64,000 bases of DNA from an uncultured Chlamydiaceae bacterium (GCA_937884635.1 CALGBW010000050.1:1-64000), one strand, 5' to 3'. Shown: positions 1 through 8,045, counted from the first letter of the stretch. The notes: generated by a model from the sequence alone, not told the origin. Translations and numbers: made by a program.

Positions 1-688
1 AGCACAGGATAGTCGTGTTGCTAGGAATTCCTAATTGATGTGCTGTTCTATGGATATTCAGATATTCTTCTGATGATAAACGATTAGGGGCTAGGTAACG
101 GCGCACTTCATCAACCAGAATTTCTGCCCCTCCCCCAGGGATGGAGTCCAAACCCGCATCTTTTAAAGCGAGAAAAATATTTTGTACGGGAGTTTGATGC
201 AGATTAGCAAGGTAGGCATACTCAACCGCGGATAGAGCTTTAATATGCAGATCAGGGAAGTTTGCCCTTATTTTAGAAAGAAGCTCTTGGTAATAGGATA
301 AATCGCAGTCAGGATAACACCCCGCAACAATATGTACTTCTGTAATGGGTTGCTTTGTTTGATGAATCTGAGCAATTAGCTCATCAGGGGTGAAGAACCA
401 CCCTTTAGGATCCCCAGGTTTCGCGTAATACGAACAGAAAGTGCAATTGAAATGACAAATATTCGTTGGATATAAATACAGGGTAGAAGAGTAATAGACT
501 GTATTTCCTACTTTTTGTTCTCGAATGAGATCAGCAAAAGCATGAATGGCTTGGACATCTGCCGGATCTTCTATGAGTAAGAGTCGTAGCAGATGCTCCT
601 CAGAAAGACGCTTACCAGCAAGATAATCAGAAAATAACGTCTTTAACCAAGAACTTCTTGGTAAAATTTTTAAAGAATCTATTGTCAT
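1..688 (-). CDS. mqnE: Radical SAM menaquinone-pathway enzyme, MqnE-like (aminofutalosine synthase), N-terminal 229 residues
   Basis: The reading frame starts at ATG 688-686 and stays open to the left edge, so the C-terminus lies outside the window. The visible part carries the radical SAM cluster motif CHFNCTFC, then HIVAGCYPD, HIKALSAVEY and GLDSIPGGGAEI. The HIKAxxAVE form fits MqnE better than the related MqnC; both act in the futalosine route to menaquinone, which chlamydiae are known to use. Its ATG shares one base with the stop codon of the upstream 63-aa peptide gene (TAATG), so the two are probably co-translated. C. trachomatis CT426 is the likely counterpart. Family assignment is firm; MqnE rather than MqnC is an inference from motif detail. 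Confidence 0.82.
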   Translation of the reverse strand, partial: MTIDSLKILPRSSWLKTLFSDYLAGKRLSEEHLLRLLLIEDPADVQAIHAFADLIREQKVGNTVYYSSTLYLYPTNICHFNCTFCSYYAKPGDPKGWFFTPDELIAQIHQTKQPITEVHIVAGCYPDCDLSYYQELLSKIRANFPDLHIKALSAVEYAYLANLHQTPVQNIFLALKDAGLDSIPGGGAEILVDEVRRYLAPNRLSSEEYLNIHRTAHQLGIPSNTTILC

Positions 689-879
689 TATGTATGGTCA
701 CGGTCTGTAGTAGATGACAGCCCTTGATCACAGTTGTCCTTATTATGGCAGCAGTTTGGTCTGCCACATCCTTTCTTAGATAAAGGCTTCCCTAGAAGCC
801 AAGAACCCAATAAAACCGATGCAACACCGAGAATAAGTAAAGCAGACGCTGAACAAATCAAAAGAAGCAAAGGACTCAT
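688..879 (-). CDS. 63-aa single-pass membrane peptide with four-Cys tail, NqrM-like
   Basis: This small protein has one N-terminal hydrophobic helix (about residues 3-29), a GKPLSKKGCG junction, and a short tail with Cys38, Cys43, Cys44 and Cys50. That plan (one helix, G-x-K-P-x, then CG and clustered cysteines) resembles NqrM (DUF539), the factor needed to mature Na+-translocating NADH:quinone reductase; FeoB-associated Cys-rich peptides look broadly similar. Its ATG directly follows the stop of the DUF3604-like gene and its stop overlaps the ATG of mqnE, so it is locked into a tight operon. Chlamydiae have Na+-NQR and use menaquinone, so the context fits. The NqrM call is by eye only; no gene symbol is given. 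Confidence 0.6.
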   Translation of the reverse strand: MSPLLLLICSASALLILGVASVLLGSWLLGKPLSKKGCGRPNCCHNKDNCDQGLSSTTDRDHT

Positions 880-2742
880 TTACTGCAGATCCACCCAAAT
901 GGGAGAGCTCCATGCCATAGCAGAATCCTCTTGCGTGACTCTCAAATAGTAGAAAGCAAAAGGAGCTCCTCCGGCAGGATCATTAAGCACTACAGAAGGC
1001 AAGGGCTCCATATCATCGAATTCATAATCTAAATCAAAACCTTCAGGGTGGAAGGTTTTCAACACATCACCGTTACGAATGATCTCCACCGTTTTGAGTT
1101 TTGCAGTTCCTGCTACATAGCCAGAGATGTGTCTATTTACTGAAAGTCCTGGTTTAGTCATTGTAGACAACTCAGAACCCATAGGTGCAGAAGTAATATT
1201 AAAGCTAACGATGATCCTTGCACCCGTTGTGGCGTAACAGTGACGACGGTATAATGCTTCTACAAAGGATTCCCTTGTATACTTATTACATATCACTGCT
1301 GTTAACCCTGGAGTATACTGATACTGGTTAGAGTCGAAAAATGGCTCATAAATACCACGGTCGTCTAATCCTCCGGCAACGAAACCAAAGCGTAAATTGC
1401 GTTTTAAAGCGCGTACAATCGTTCCTGATTGTTGTTCAGAATCTTCAGGTCCCTTGATGGGGAAGAGGTTGCCCTCTTCTTGCGTGCATTCAGAAGATCC
1501 CCAGGCATTGTAAATTTCGACAACGCGTTCTACCTCTGGATAAAACTGATCAAAATTAAAACCAAATCGCTTGGAAGCTGTAAAACAGGGGATAGAAAGA
1601 ACCTCATGTCCAGATACATTCTTATACATCTTAGACAGGGAAGTATGCTTGCAATCTTTATGCTTATTATGAGACTTAACCTCTTTCGCATGTAGGATAT
1701 GGCGCACACCTTCTGTTTGAGGATCACCGACATACTGCATCCCAGAAAGAACAACAAAACGATCTTCTTCGTTAAAGTCTGCGATCATTTGATTTGTTAA
1801 TTTATACAAATCGGAAGAGGTGTTCTCTTGTGTTTCAAACGGAGATGTTGCGAAAAATTGTAAGGAACAGTCATCACGGAAGTAACGGAGACACGTTTCA
1901 ATATTTTCTTCAGAATCGACTTTCTCAGATTCTCCATGTAATAGGCCCCACATGAGATTCGGAGCGACATCAGCAAAACAACGAATAGGAGCAGAGACAA
2001 AAACCTCATTCGTCAGAAGGTTTTTTAGTTGTATTCTGTAAATTCCTGGTTCATTGAAATATAAATTAGGAAGAATGACAAAACCTGTTTCTGGAATAAA
2101 CAACTGCCAACTGAGATTTTCTCTTAAATGCTCATAAGAAAGCTCAATTCTTGTGCTTTCAGGGGAGAAGTTGGTCAGGTTCCCGAACTCATCTTCAAAA
2201 CGTACCGTGATATCAAAGCGTTTATTCTTTACAACATAAGATGGGGTAAAAATTCGGATGTTTTTAAGAACATTTCCTCGAATGTCTATGGAGAATATGT
2301 CAGGATCTTGGTAATTACCCTTACCGGTAGGATCTACATACAAGTAAAAATGCTTCCGTCTTTGGGTGAACAGCTGAGCCCCATTTCCAGCTTCATCTGT
2401 TTGCGTATGATAAGGAGAAGGACCTAAAATAATGGTAAGAGTCTCTCCAATCTCTACTTTTTCGGTAAGGGTAAACTCGTACTGAGAAGAGAACTCCTTA
2501 GAAGCTACCCTTTGAGCTGGGATAATCTCCCCTTGAGGCGTCTCTAGGTAGATCACATTATTAGGTTGGGACAAATCTACAGAAGGGGCTTCCCAACTTG
2601 TTGGCTTATCTTGAATGCCAAGATCAAATTTCAACTTTGCTCCTTCAGGAAGAAAGTTCGCTGAGGAATACAGAAAATGCCAAGTTGATATTTGCCCTGC
2701 TCTGGCTACAGAAGGGTTAATATAACAAACAGATCTACGCAT
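880..2742 (-). CDS. DUF3604-like conserved protein, function unknown (CT425-type)
   Basis: The protein is 620 aa if started at ATG 2742 (MRRSVCYINP), which is close to the size I recall for C. trachomatis CT425; in-frame ATG 2769 and TTG 2772 would add nine or ten residues, and none of the starts has a clear Shine-Dalgarno sequence. The N-terminal half looks like beta-sandwich domains. The C-terminal half has DUF3604-type features such as the late YATTGARI segment. At the site where DUF3604 proteins usually carry a GDLHxHT metal motif, this one has WGLLHGESEKVD, so a hydrolase activity is uncertain. It is the first gene of the tight run ending in mqnE. No biochemical role can be assigned. Confidence 0.75.
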   Translation of the reverse strand: MRRSVCYINPSVARAGQISTWHFLYSSANFLPEGAKLKFDLGIQDKPTSWEAPSVDLSQPNNVIYLETPQGEIIPAQRVASKEFSSQYEFTLTEKVEIGETLTIILGPSPYHTQTDEAGNGAQLFTQRRKHFYLYVDPTGKGNYQDPDIFSIDIRGNVLKNIRIFTPSYVVKNKRFDITVRFEDEFGNLTNFSPESTRIELSYEHLRENLSWQLFIPETGFVILPNLYFNEPGIYRIQLKNLLTNEVFVSAPIRCFADVAPNLMWGLLHGESEKVDSEENIETCLRYFRDDCSLQFFATSPFETQENTSSDLYKLTNQMIADFNEEDRFVVLSGMQYVGDPQTEGVRHILHAKEVKSHNKHKDCKHTSLSKMYKNVSGHEVLSIPCFTASKRFGFNFDQFYPEVERVVEIYNAWGSSECTQEEGNLFPIKGPEDSEQQSGTIVRALKRNLRFGFVAGGLDDRGIYEPFFDSNQYQYTPGLTAVICNKYTRESFVEALYRRHCYATTGARIIVSFNITSAPMGSELSTMTKPGLSVNRHISGYVAGTAKLKTVEIIRNGDVLKTFHPEGFDLDYEFDDMEPLPSVVLNDPAGGAPFAFYYLRVTQEDSAMAWSSPIWVDLQ

Positions 2743-2877
2743 AATATTATGTTGAAACGAGTATATCATCAAATACGCACGGAAGAATGAACCAGTGCGA
2801 TCTGGCGCTATTATGTTGCAAACATGAATCTAATGCAAGAGCTGTTTTGGATGCGAACAAGAAGAAGATTTAGAGAT

Positions 2878-3228
2878 TCAAGCTTCTGTGCTTTCTAGAG
2901 ATTGCAGGGCATCCGTAACAGTATTGAACATTTTAAAATACGATAAAAACCCAGTTACGTATAGGGTCTGTTCAATTGTTTTAGGCACAGATGTGAGAAC
3001 AATTTTCCCAGCTTTTTTCCCTACCTGATGATAACTCTGTAGTAAAACACGAATGCCTGCGCTAGACATGTACTCTAAACTTGCACAATCTAAAACGATA
3101 TTTTTGGTCCCTGATTCTAAAGACTGCGTGATACTTTCTTGTACTTCAGGAGAAGAAATCCCATCAAGCTTTCCTTGTAGATGTAAGATAGCTGTGCTTC
3201 CATTTTCTTCTTTTTGGATATTGCTCAT
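2878..3228 (-). CDS. rsbV1: Anti-sigma factor antagonist, STAS domain, RsbV1-like
   Basis: The protein is 116 aa from ATG 3228, chosen because a GGAG ribosome site sits about six bases upstream; the longer frame from 3243 lacks one. It is a single STAS domain. The segment DCASLEYMSSAGIRVLL contains the SSAG motif in which the second Ser is the usual phosphorylation site. In chlamydiae RsbV proteins are phosphorylated by RsbW and form part of a partner-switching system controlled by RsbU. Counterpart is probably CT424. It is separated by more than 100 bases from each neighbour, so it may have its own promoter. Confidence 0.9.
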   Translation of the reverse strand: MSNIQKEENGSTAILHLQGKLDGISSPEVQESITQSLESGTKNIVLDCASLEYMSSAGIRVLLQSYHQVGKKAGKIVLTSVPKTIEQTLYVTGFLSYFKMFNTVTDALQSLESTEA

Positions 3229-3360
3229 TGGATCTCCAAACAAGGGTTTTTACTTGCCTTCGCATTGAAAAAATCTTTCTTAAGTTGCTTTTAGCGGAAT
3301 AGGGATTTTTAGGCCTTATTTTTCCTCCAAAGAAATACAATCATGCATGCGTAGCTACAT

Positions 3361-4437
3361 TTAAGATGATAGGTTCTGTTCTCTGGGGGTGATTTTTAAT
3401 TTCCCAATTTTTCGTTCAGAACATGTCAGAATTTCTATATCAAAGTTTTCATGATGGATTTTCATTCCTTTCTGAGGAACTGTCCCTACTTTATGGAAGA
3501 CATGCCCATTCAATGTATCGTAATTGCCATGGGGGATTTTAATTTGAAAGGTTTCCTCTGCATCAGATATGTTCATACGACCATCTACAATCCATGAAAG
3601 ACCTACCTTTTTGTAGAGAATATCTTCCTGCTCATCATCTTCGTCTGAAATCTCTCCAAAGATCTCTTCTATGATGTCCTCCATGGTTACGATCCCTTCA
3701 GTAAAACCATACTCATTAACAATGACTGCTAGATGCCGGTGTTTTTGACGGAATTCCTGCAATAAAGAAGAAACTTTTTTAACCTCAGGGGCATAGAAAG
3801 GGGATTTAGAAATAGAGCTAAGAGGTTGTGATAGCATATTGGGTGCTAGGTGTGTAGTAAGCAGGTCTTTAACAAATACGATTCCAGTAATGTTATCGAT
3901 GTTTTTTTTGTACAAAGGGATGCGGCTGTAACGTTCTTCTAAAATGATAGGGAATGCTTCCGATATAGATAGATGTTCAGGCAAGGCAAACACGTCTACT
4001 TTTGGAATCATGATTTCACGGACAATTAATTTATCAAAAGAAGACGCAGCGTTAGACAGGAGTAATTCTGATGGGGAAGAGTAGCTGGTTTCTTTAGAAG
4101 TGCCTTCTTGGGGGAAGAGATAATCCTGCAGCTCTTCAGGTAAATAAGAGAAAATAGAGAGTCTTTCAGCTAAAACAGTATTTTTTATTAATGATGGCAG
4201 GACACATAGAATGAAGACTGCAACGCTAAGGTACAGGAACCAAAAAAAATAAAGAGTAGTATGGGTGGGGAAAAACCGCTCATAGATAGATGTTCCCAGT
4301 ATGCTATACAACATTAATGCTAGAGATTGAAGGAATAATATCTTGGACGGCAGAGAACGTTCATTTCGTATGCTTTGGCTAAGAGAAGAGCCGAGTAGAA
4401 GAACTAGGATCAGAACAGCATAGAAAATGTGAAGCAT
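3361..4437 (-). CDS. CBS-domain membrane protein, CorC/HlyC (TlyC-like) family
   Basis: A 358-aa protein. The N-terminal 90 residues contain two to three hydrophobic segments, a short version of the DUF21 membrane region. A tandem CBS pair follows at about residues 140-265 (REIMIPKVDVFALP in the first; NEYGFTEGIVTMEDIIEEIFGEI in the second). A CorC_HlyC transporter-associated domain fills about 270-350. Members have been linked to divalent cation handling; the older hemolysin label rests on weak evidence. It resembles CT423. A 9-bp inverted repeat lies in the gap upstream of it. Confidence 0.85.
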   Translation of the reverse strand: MLHIFYAVLILVLLLGSSLSQSIRNERSLPSKILFLQSLALMLYSILGTSIYERFFPTHTTLYFFWFLYLSVAVFILCVLPSLIKNTVLAERLSIFSYLPEELQDYLFPQEGTSKETSYSSPSELLLSNAASSFDKLIVREIMIPKVDVFALPEHLSISEAFPIILEERYSRIPLYKKNIDNITGIVFVKDLLTTHLAPNMLSQPLSSISKSPFYAPEVKKVSSLLQEFRQKHRHLAVIVNEYGFTEGIVTMEDIIEEIFGEISDEDDEQEDILYKKVGLSWIVDGRMNISDAEETFQIKIPHGNYDTLNGHVFHKVGTVPQKGMKIHHENFDIEILTCSERKIGKLKITPREQNLSS

Positions 4438-4520
4438 GTTTACCTACAAAATAGCGGGATCAAGGAGTTCGCATGGCAAGTTGCAGAGAAACAACAACGA
4501 AACTCCGGCTTGTAAGACTT

Positions 4521-4554
4521 TGGCATGATGGTCCTTTCTTACGAAATCATGCCA
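4521..4554. repeat. 9-bp inverted repeat between ybeY and the CBS gene
   Basis: TGGCATGAT (4521-4529) is matched by ATCATGCCA (4546-4554) with a 16-base loop. There is no adjacent T run on the minus strand, so it is not a standard intrinsic terminator. It could be a processing or weak termination hairpin following ybeY. Confidence 0.4.
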
Positions 4555-4587
4555 TACACTGCATCAAAAATGAAGAAAATGCTTGAA

Positions 4588-5073
4588 TTAAGGGTGGAGA
4601 AGCAAACCCTTTTGTTTTAAAAGGTCTAGCATTTCATTTTCTCTCTCTCTCATGTCTCGTGCCTCCTCATCAGTTTGATCATCATAACCAAGCAAATGAA
4701 AGAGGGAATGTACAACGTAACGAGATACCTCCTCGTATACAAGAGAATCAGAAAGCGGTTGATTGTTTTCTTCTAAAAAACGAAAGGCTGCTCTAGGGCT
4801 TACAAAAACTTCACCCAATATATGAAAAGGGGAAGATGCACCTGGAGCATCCATGGGTAGGGTAATGGTATCTGTCAGGGAAGGATCAGCAAAAACCTCA
4901 TCATGTAGTTGAGCTAAAGCTGGATCCGTTAAAAAATAGACAGAAACTTGCTGCGTAGCAACCTTCCAGTACTGCAAAAAATACAGAACAAGAGAGACTA
5001 CAGAAGACTCATGAATAGGAAGGTCTTCTTGTTCGATGAAAACGCAAACTTGAGCAACAAATTCTTCCGACAC
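4588..5073 (-). CDS. ybeY: YbeY-family endoribonuclease with altered metal triad
   Basis: A 161-aa protein of normal YbeY length. It carries TDTITLP (family TDVLSFP), LGEVFVSP (family LGDIxIS) and the metal-site segment HSLFHLLGYDDQ. YbeY normally has HGxxHxxGYDH; here His122 and His126 are kept but the third ligand position is Asp132 rather than His. Asp can still bind a metal, so activity may be retained. YbeY acts in 16S rRNA 3' maturation and 70S quality control. It lies 16 bases downstream of two small basic-protein genes on the same strand. Counterpart is probably CT422. Confidence 0.88.
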   Translation of the reverse strand: MSEEFVAQVCVFIEQEDLPIHESSVVSLVLYFLQYWKVATQQVSVYFLTDPALAQLHDEVFADPSLTDTITLPMDAPGASSPFHILGEVFVSPRAAFRFLEENNQPLSDSLVYEEVSRYVVHSLFHLLGYDDQTDEEARDMRERENEMLDLLKQKGLLLHP

Positions 5074-5089
5074 AAACTAATGATAAAAA

Positions 5090-5251
5090 TTATTTCACAA
5101 TAGGTGTCTTAGGAAGCCCAGTTACTCTTTTAGCGGTTTCGTCGTTCCAACGACCTAACTTACGAAGAACCTCAACACGTTCGAAACGTTTAAGAACGTT
5201 TCTTTTGGTTTCTCCCTTCACAGATTTACCATAACTACGGTGTCTGGACAT
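5090..5251 (-). CDS. 53-aa small basic protein (Chlamydiae/Verrucomicrobia family)
   Basis: Read from the complement, ATG 5251 to TAA 5090 encodes 53 residues starting MSRHRSYGKSVKGETKRNV and ending GLPKTPIVK. It is highly basic (many Lys and Arg) with no hydrophobic segment. It fits the small basic protein family that I recall as TIGR04137, restricted to Chlamydiae and Verrucomicrobia and without a known function. It sits 12 bases after another small basic gene and 16 bases before ybeY, suggesting one transcript and a possible ribosome-related role (inference). Probably the equivalent of CT421.1. Confidence 0.8.
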   Translation of the reverse strand: MSRHRSYGKSVKGETKRNVLKRFERVEVLRKLGRWNDETAKRVTGLPKTPIVK

Positions 5252-5263
5252 AATAACTCTACT

Positions 5264-5425
5264 CTAACCAATTTGAGGAATAAAAATATTTTTACTTTCT
5301 AAAACATTCTTGTGTGCTTTGTAAGCAATTCTAGGGGCTGGCGCTGGGTGCTCAATCGCATAAATAGGTTTGCGTTTCTTTGGATTTTGAGCCCTACGGC
5401 GAGCTTGTTTACTCATTCGTGTCAT
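5264..5425 (-). CDS. 53-aa basic protein, unknown function
   Basis: ATG 5425 to TAG 5264 on the complement encodes 53 residues beginning MTRMSKQARRRAQNPKKRK and ending FIPQIG. A second in-frame ATG at 5416 (MSKQARR) is an alternative start. The N-terminus is an Arg/Lys cluster, followed by a Pro/Ala segment (HPAPAPR). No signal peptide or membrane helix. It is the first of three closely spaced minus-strand genes ending in ybeY. It probably corresponds to one of the small ORFs noted near CT421 in C. trachomatis. I do not recognise a family. Confidence 0.7.
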   Translation of the reverse strand: MTRMSKQARRRAQNPKKRKPIYAIEHPAPAPRIAYKAHKNVLESKNIFIPQIG

Positions 5426-5612
5426 AGAAATAACCCGTTACTGAATTCTTGTATTCTCCGAAAGGAAGGGAGAACAATCACTATAGGCAAAAAATTAAAA
5501 AAAAGCAGAGGACAGAAGTCTTGCTGTTAAGAATCCTGCGTGCAACGGAGATCATACAATGATCTGGAGATATTTGGAATACAAAAAAATGTAACTACTT
5601 CAGAGGACGACT

Positions 5613-6299
5613 TTAGGTAAAAGGAGTTTCTGTAAAGGGAGTGGTTGGATTTGCCGGTTGAGAAAAAGGGGAGCAAACGTGGCAGGCTTCGGAATTCAAG
5701 ACTCCACAGGAGATAATATACTTGAATGCATCCTCAATTTTCATATCTAAGAAAACAACATCAGATCTTTTGAATAGGGTAAGGAACCCAGATGTAGGGT
5801 TTGGAGTTGTTGGGATAAAGACAGTTAATAATGGGTCTTTTGGATCCACGTTACTACAGATAGAGGGGGCGTCTCCCGCAATTAAGCCGATACAATACAC
5901 GCCTCGATTAGGGAAGGGAACCATAACGACTTGTTTGAATGAACCAGATTGTGATCCGAAGATTGTCGTCATTACTTGTTGTGCGGCCTTATACACAGTC
6001 TTAATAATGGGAATGCGGTGCAAGACTTTGTCGTAAACAGATAATAGAGATTTAAAGACCATCAATCGCGTTAAGAAACCGAGAAGTACCGTAGCAAAGA
6101 ACAAACCGAAGAGAAGAATGATTTGTAAAACTATTTTTAGATAGCCTTTATGTTTTGCGTAAAAGCTAAATCGCTCACACAGATCAGATACAAGTCCCAC
6201 AAAAGGCTGAGTGAGAAAGTTAATAATCATTCCTACAACTACTAGAGTAATTGCTAAAGGAAGCAGAATAACTAAGCCAGTGATGAAATGTTTTCTCAT
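5613..6299 (-). CDS. DUF502 family membrane protein
   Basis: A 228-aa protein opening MRKHFITGLVILLPLAITL, the signature start of DUF502 proteins. Two transmembrane segments are visible at about residues 5-27 and 57-82. The soluble region contains GSFKQVVMVPFPNRG and VFIPTTPNPTSGFL, which match the conserved DUF502 core. Molecular function is unknown in all lineages. It probably corresponds to CT421. The C-terminal tail is Pro/Thr-rich. It faces the next 1.5 kb of mostly noncoding sequence. Confidence 0.88.
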   Translation of the reverse strand: MRKHFITGLVILLPLAITLVVVGMIINFLTQPFVGLVSDLCERFSFYAKHKGYLKIVLQIILLFGLFFATVLLGFLTRLMVFKSLLSVYDKVLHRIPIIKTVYKAAQQVMTTIFGSQSGSFKQVVMVPFPNRGVYCIGLIAGDAPSICSNVDPKDPLLTVFIPTTPNPTSGFLTLFKRSDVVFLDMKIEDAFKYIISCGVLNSEACHVCSPFSQPANPTTPFTETPFT

Positions 6300-7043
6300 T
6301 ATGCGATAAAAACCGAATAAGTATGCGTGTGAAAAATGGGGTGTCTTTCTCTCCTAGTATTGCGGACACATTCTATGAACCGACTATAATCTGCTGAATA
6401 GGAAAATGCAAGCATTCAAAATTTTCTTTTAATTTTAAAAGAATGCTTCGCATGACAATCCATTAGTATATATCCTAGTGGCGGTTCTTTTGTTTATTCC
6501 TTCTACTTTTTCCCTGCCAGTGAAGATTAGAACTGGCTTCACAGATCATTCAGATGGATTTATTTTTCTATTTCATTCATTTAAATATATCTAGGTGTGT
6601 TTTTTATGTGTTTTATTTCCAAGCTTTAAATTGAAAACATGTTTTAGTCTATTATTTCATTTTGTTTTTATTTTTGCTTTTAAGGGTATTCCACAGCTTG
6701 TTTTAGTCTTTGACTATAAAGGATCAGCGTTTTCTTCACGTTTATTCGTTCTGAAATTGCATTATAGAGGCGAATTTTCGCTTAGAAAGAGATCGGTTGT
6801 ATCTAAGCTTTTAAGAATAGGGTTATTGATATATTGCTTTGGATGCATTTTTTTTGACGTTGCTGATCTGTTGTTTTTTTCATCTTCAAAAACATCCTTA
6901 GATATACTTCTAAGCGTATTTTTCTTTTAATTTTTTAATTAACGAAATTGTTATTTCGTCGATTTTTCTTTTTTTTTTTTTTTTTTTTTTGCTCTGGTTA
7001 TCTTTCAACAGCGTTTTTTAATAAATTAATCGAGGTTGTTTAT
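6300..7043. other. Gene-poor AT-rich region with a T22 tract
   Basis: No convincing coding sequence was found here. A 111-codon plus-strand frame (6595-6930) starts at GTG without a ribosome site and is composed mostly of Phe, Leu and Ser, as expected of T-rich noncoding DNA. The notable element is an uninterrupted run of 22 T at 6969-6990. The promoter of the minus-strand DUF502 gene should lie in the left part. Confidence 0.6.
6969..6990 (+). repeat. Homopolymer tract of 22 T
   Basis: Twenty-two consecutive T follow a C at 6968. The run begins 75 bases upstream of the ATG of the small Gly/Asn-rich ORF. Tracts this long are expected to change length during replication. It could alter promoter spacing or a 5' untranslated region; if translation began at TTG 6948 it would instead encode poly-Phe in frame with the small ORF. 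Confidence 0.9.
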
Positions 7044-7265
7044 ATGTCGATTTCTGTAAATAGTGGTGGCTGGCAGGATAATAGTGGTTGTTGGTGGACA
7101 AATGGACCAGATGGCAAGCCAACTGCTCCCGGTGATCTTGAACAGGGTGGTATTCAAGGGACTCCTGAAGGAGGTGTTGGAGGAATCAATAACGATGGTG
7201 GGGATGGCAGAGAAGGTAACGAAAGTGGTTTCTCCGGTATGCCTTTGGGAGCTCCAAAAGCCTAA
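7044..7265 (+). CDS. 73-aa Gly/Asn-rich small protein, unknown
   Basis: The frame from ATG 7044 encodes 73 residues. A GAGG ribosome site lies about eight bases upstream, which favours this start over TTG 6948. The protein begins MSISVNSGGWQDNSGCWW and contains repeated Gly-rich segments (GGIQG, GGVGGINNDGGDG), with no hydrophobic helix or signal peptide. The composition is unlike the neighbours and looks disordered. A perfect 12-bp hairpin lies 30 bases downstream. No family recognised; it may be lineage-specific. The biased amino-acid composition and ribosome site support real coding, but not strongly. Confidence 0.5.
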   Translation: MSISVNSGGWQDNSGCWWTNGPDGKPTAPGDLEQGGIQGTPEGGVGGINNDGGDGREGNESGFSGMPLGAPKA

Positions 7266-7790
7266 AGAGTTTCAGAGAACTTGATCAACCAAACGATACC
7301 AAGCATGAGTCAGATGCTTGGTATCTACAAACCCACTACTTCGAATAAGTATCTACATAGTACAGGAGTGTAGTTCCTCCTCCATGCACCCCAGAGTGAT
7401 GTTATTCATACTGTTTATTTTTGGAAAGCGTCTTAATCGAAATTTCTAAAGAAAAATATCCAATAAATTTTAAAGTTATCACCTTCCTTGTATCTGTTGT
7501 TTCTAGAAGATCTGATACTTGTATGTACATGATGTGATTGGGGGAATGAGGTATAGAGTCGAGCCGTTTTATTCATAGGAATTACTAAGGCTAGGCTATC
7601 ATCGAGGTTGAATCTACTATTGCTGTTTTCTTATTGAATTGTAGATTTGACCATACAGTCAGTTGTGTGCCAAATAAATTAAATGTCAGATCTTTTCAAA
7701 TATTCTCTATATCAATGCATCAACAAGTTAAAGAATGTAGAAATTCATTGATTTAAAGCGCTTTTTTCCCTATGATCCTTTTTCTGAAAT
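7266..7790. other. Noncoding region upstream of tRNA-Phe
   Basis: Apart from the hairpin at 7295-7325, I see no gene here. The longest short frames are about 20 codons without ribosome sites. It presumably holds the promoter for tRNA-Phe, but no clear -35/-10 pair stood out. Confidence 0.5.
7295..7325 (+). terminator. Perfect 12-bp hairpin after the Gly/Asn-rich ORF
   Basis: GATACCAAGCAT (7295-7306) pairs exactly with ATGCTTGGTATC (7314-7325) across a 7-base loop. It lies 30 bases after the stop codon. No T run follows, so termination or 3'-end protection is inferred only from position. Confidence 0.5.
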
Positions 7791-7863
7791 GGCTAGATAG
7801 CTCAGCTGGTAGAGCAGAGGACTGAAGATCCTTGTGTCGTCGGTTCGATCCCGGCTCTGGCCA
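7791..7863 (+). tRNA. tRNA-Phe (GAA)
   Basis: A 73-base cloverleaf with acceptor arm GGCTAGA/TCTGGCC, anticodon loop CTGAAGA giving anticodon GAA, and T arm GGTTCGATCCC. Discriminator base is A. CCA is not encoded, so it must be added after transcription. Confidence 0.96.
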
Positions 7864-8045
7864 TATTCATTAATAAGTGTCCGATCTTTCTCCAGGGGTA
7901 TGTTTATTCTGGAGTGGGTCTTTTTACCGTCATCGTCTTCAGTTCATTATTTGTGTTTAGCGAAAGTGATGAGAGATTTCGGTCTTTGATCTTAAGTATA
8001 GAGTCTAGTCTTAGGTATTGAAACTATTCATTAAGGAAAGAATTG

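Noticed and set aside
6595..6930. 111-codon plus-strand frame rich in Phe, Leu and Ser
   Set aside because: GTG start without a ribosome site and a composition explained by T-rich noncoding DNA; no recognisable domain.
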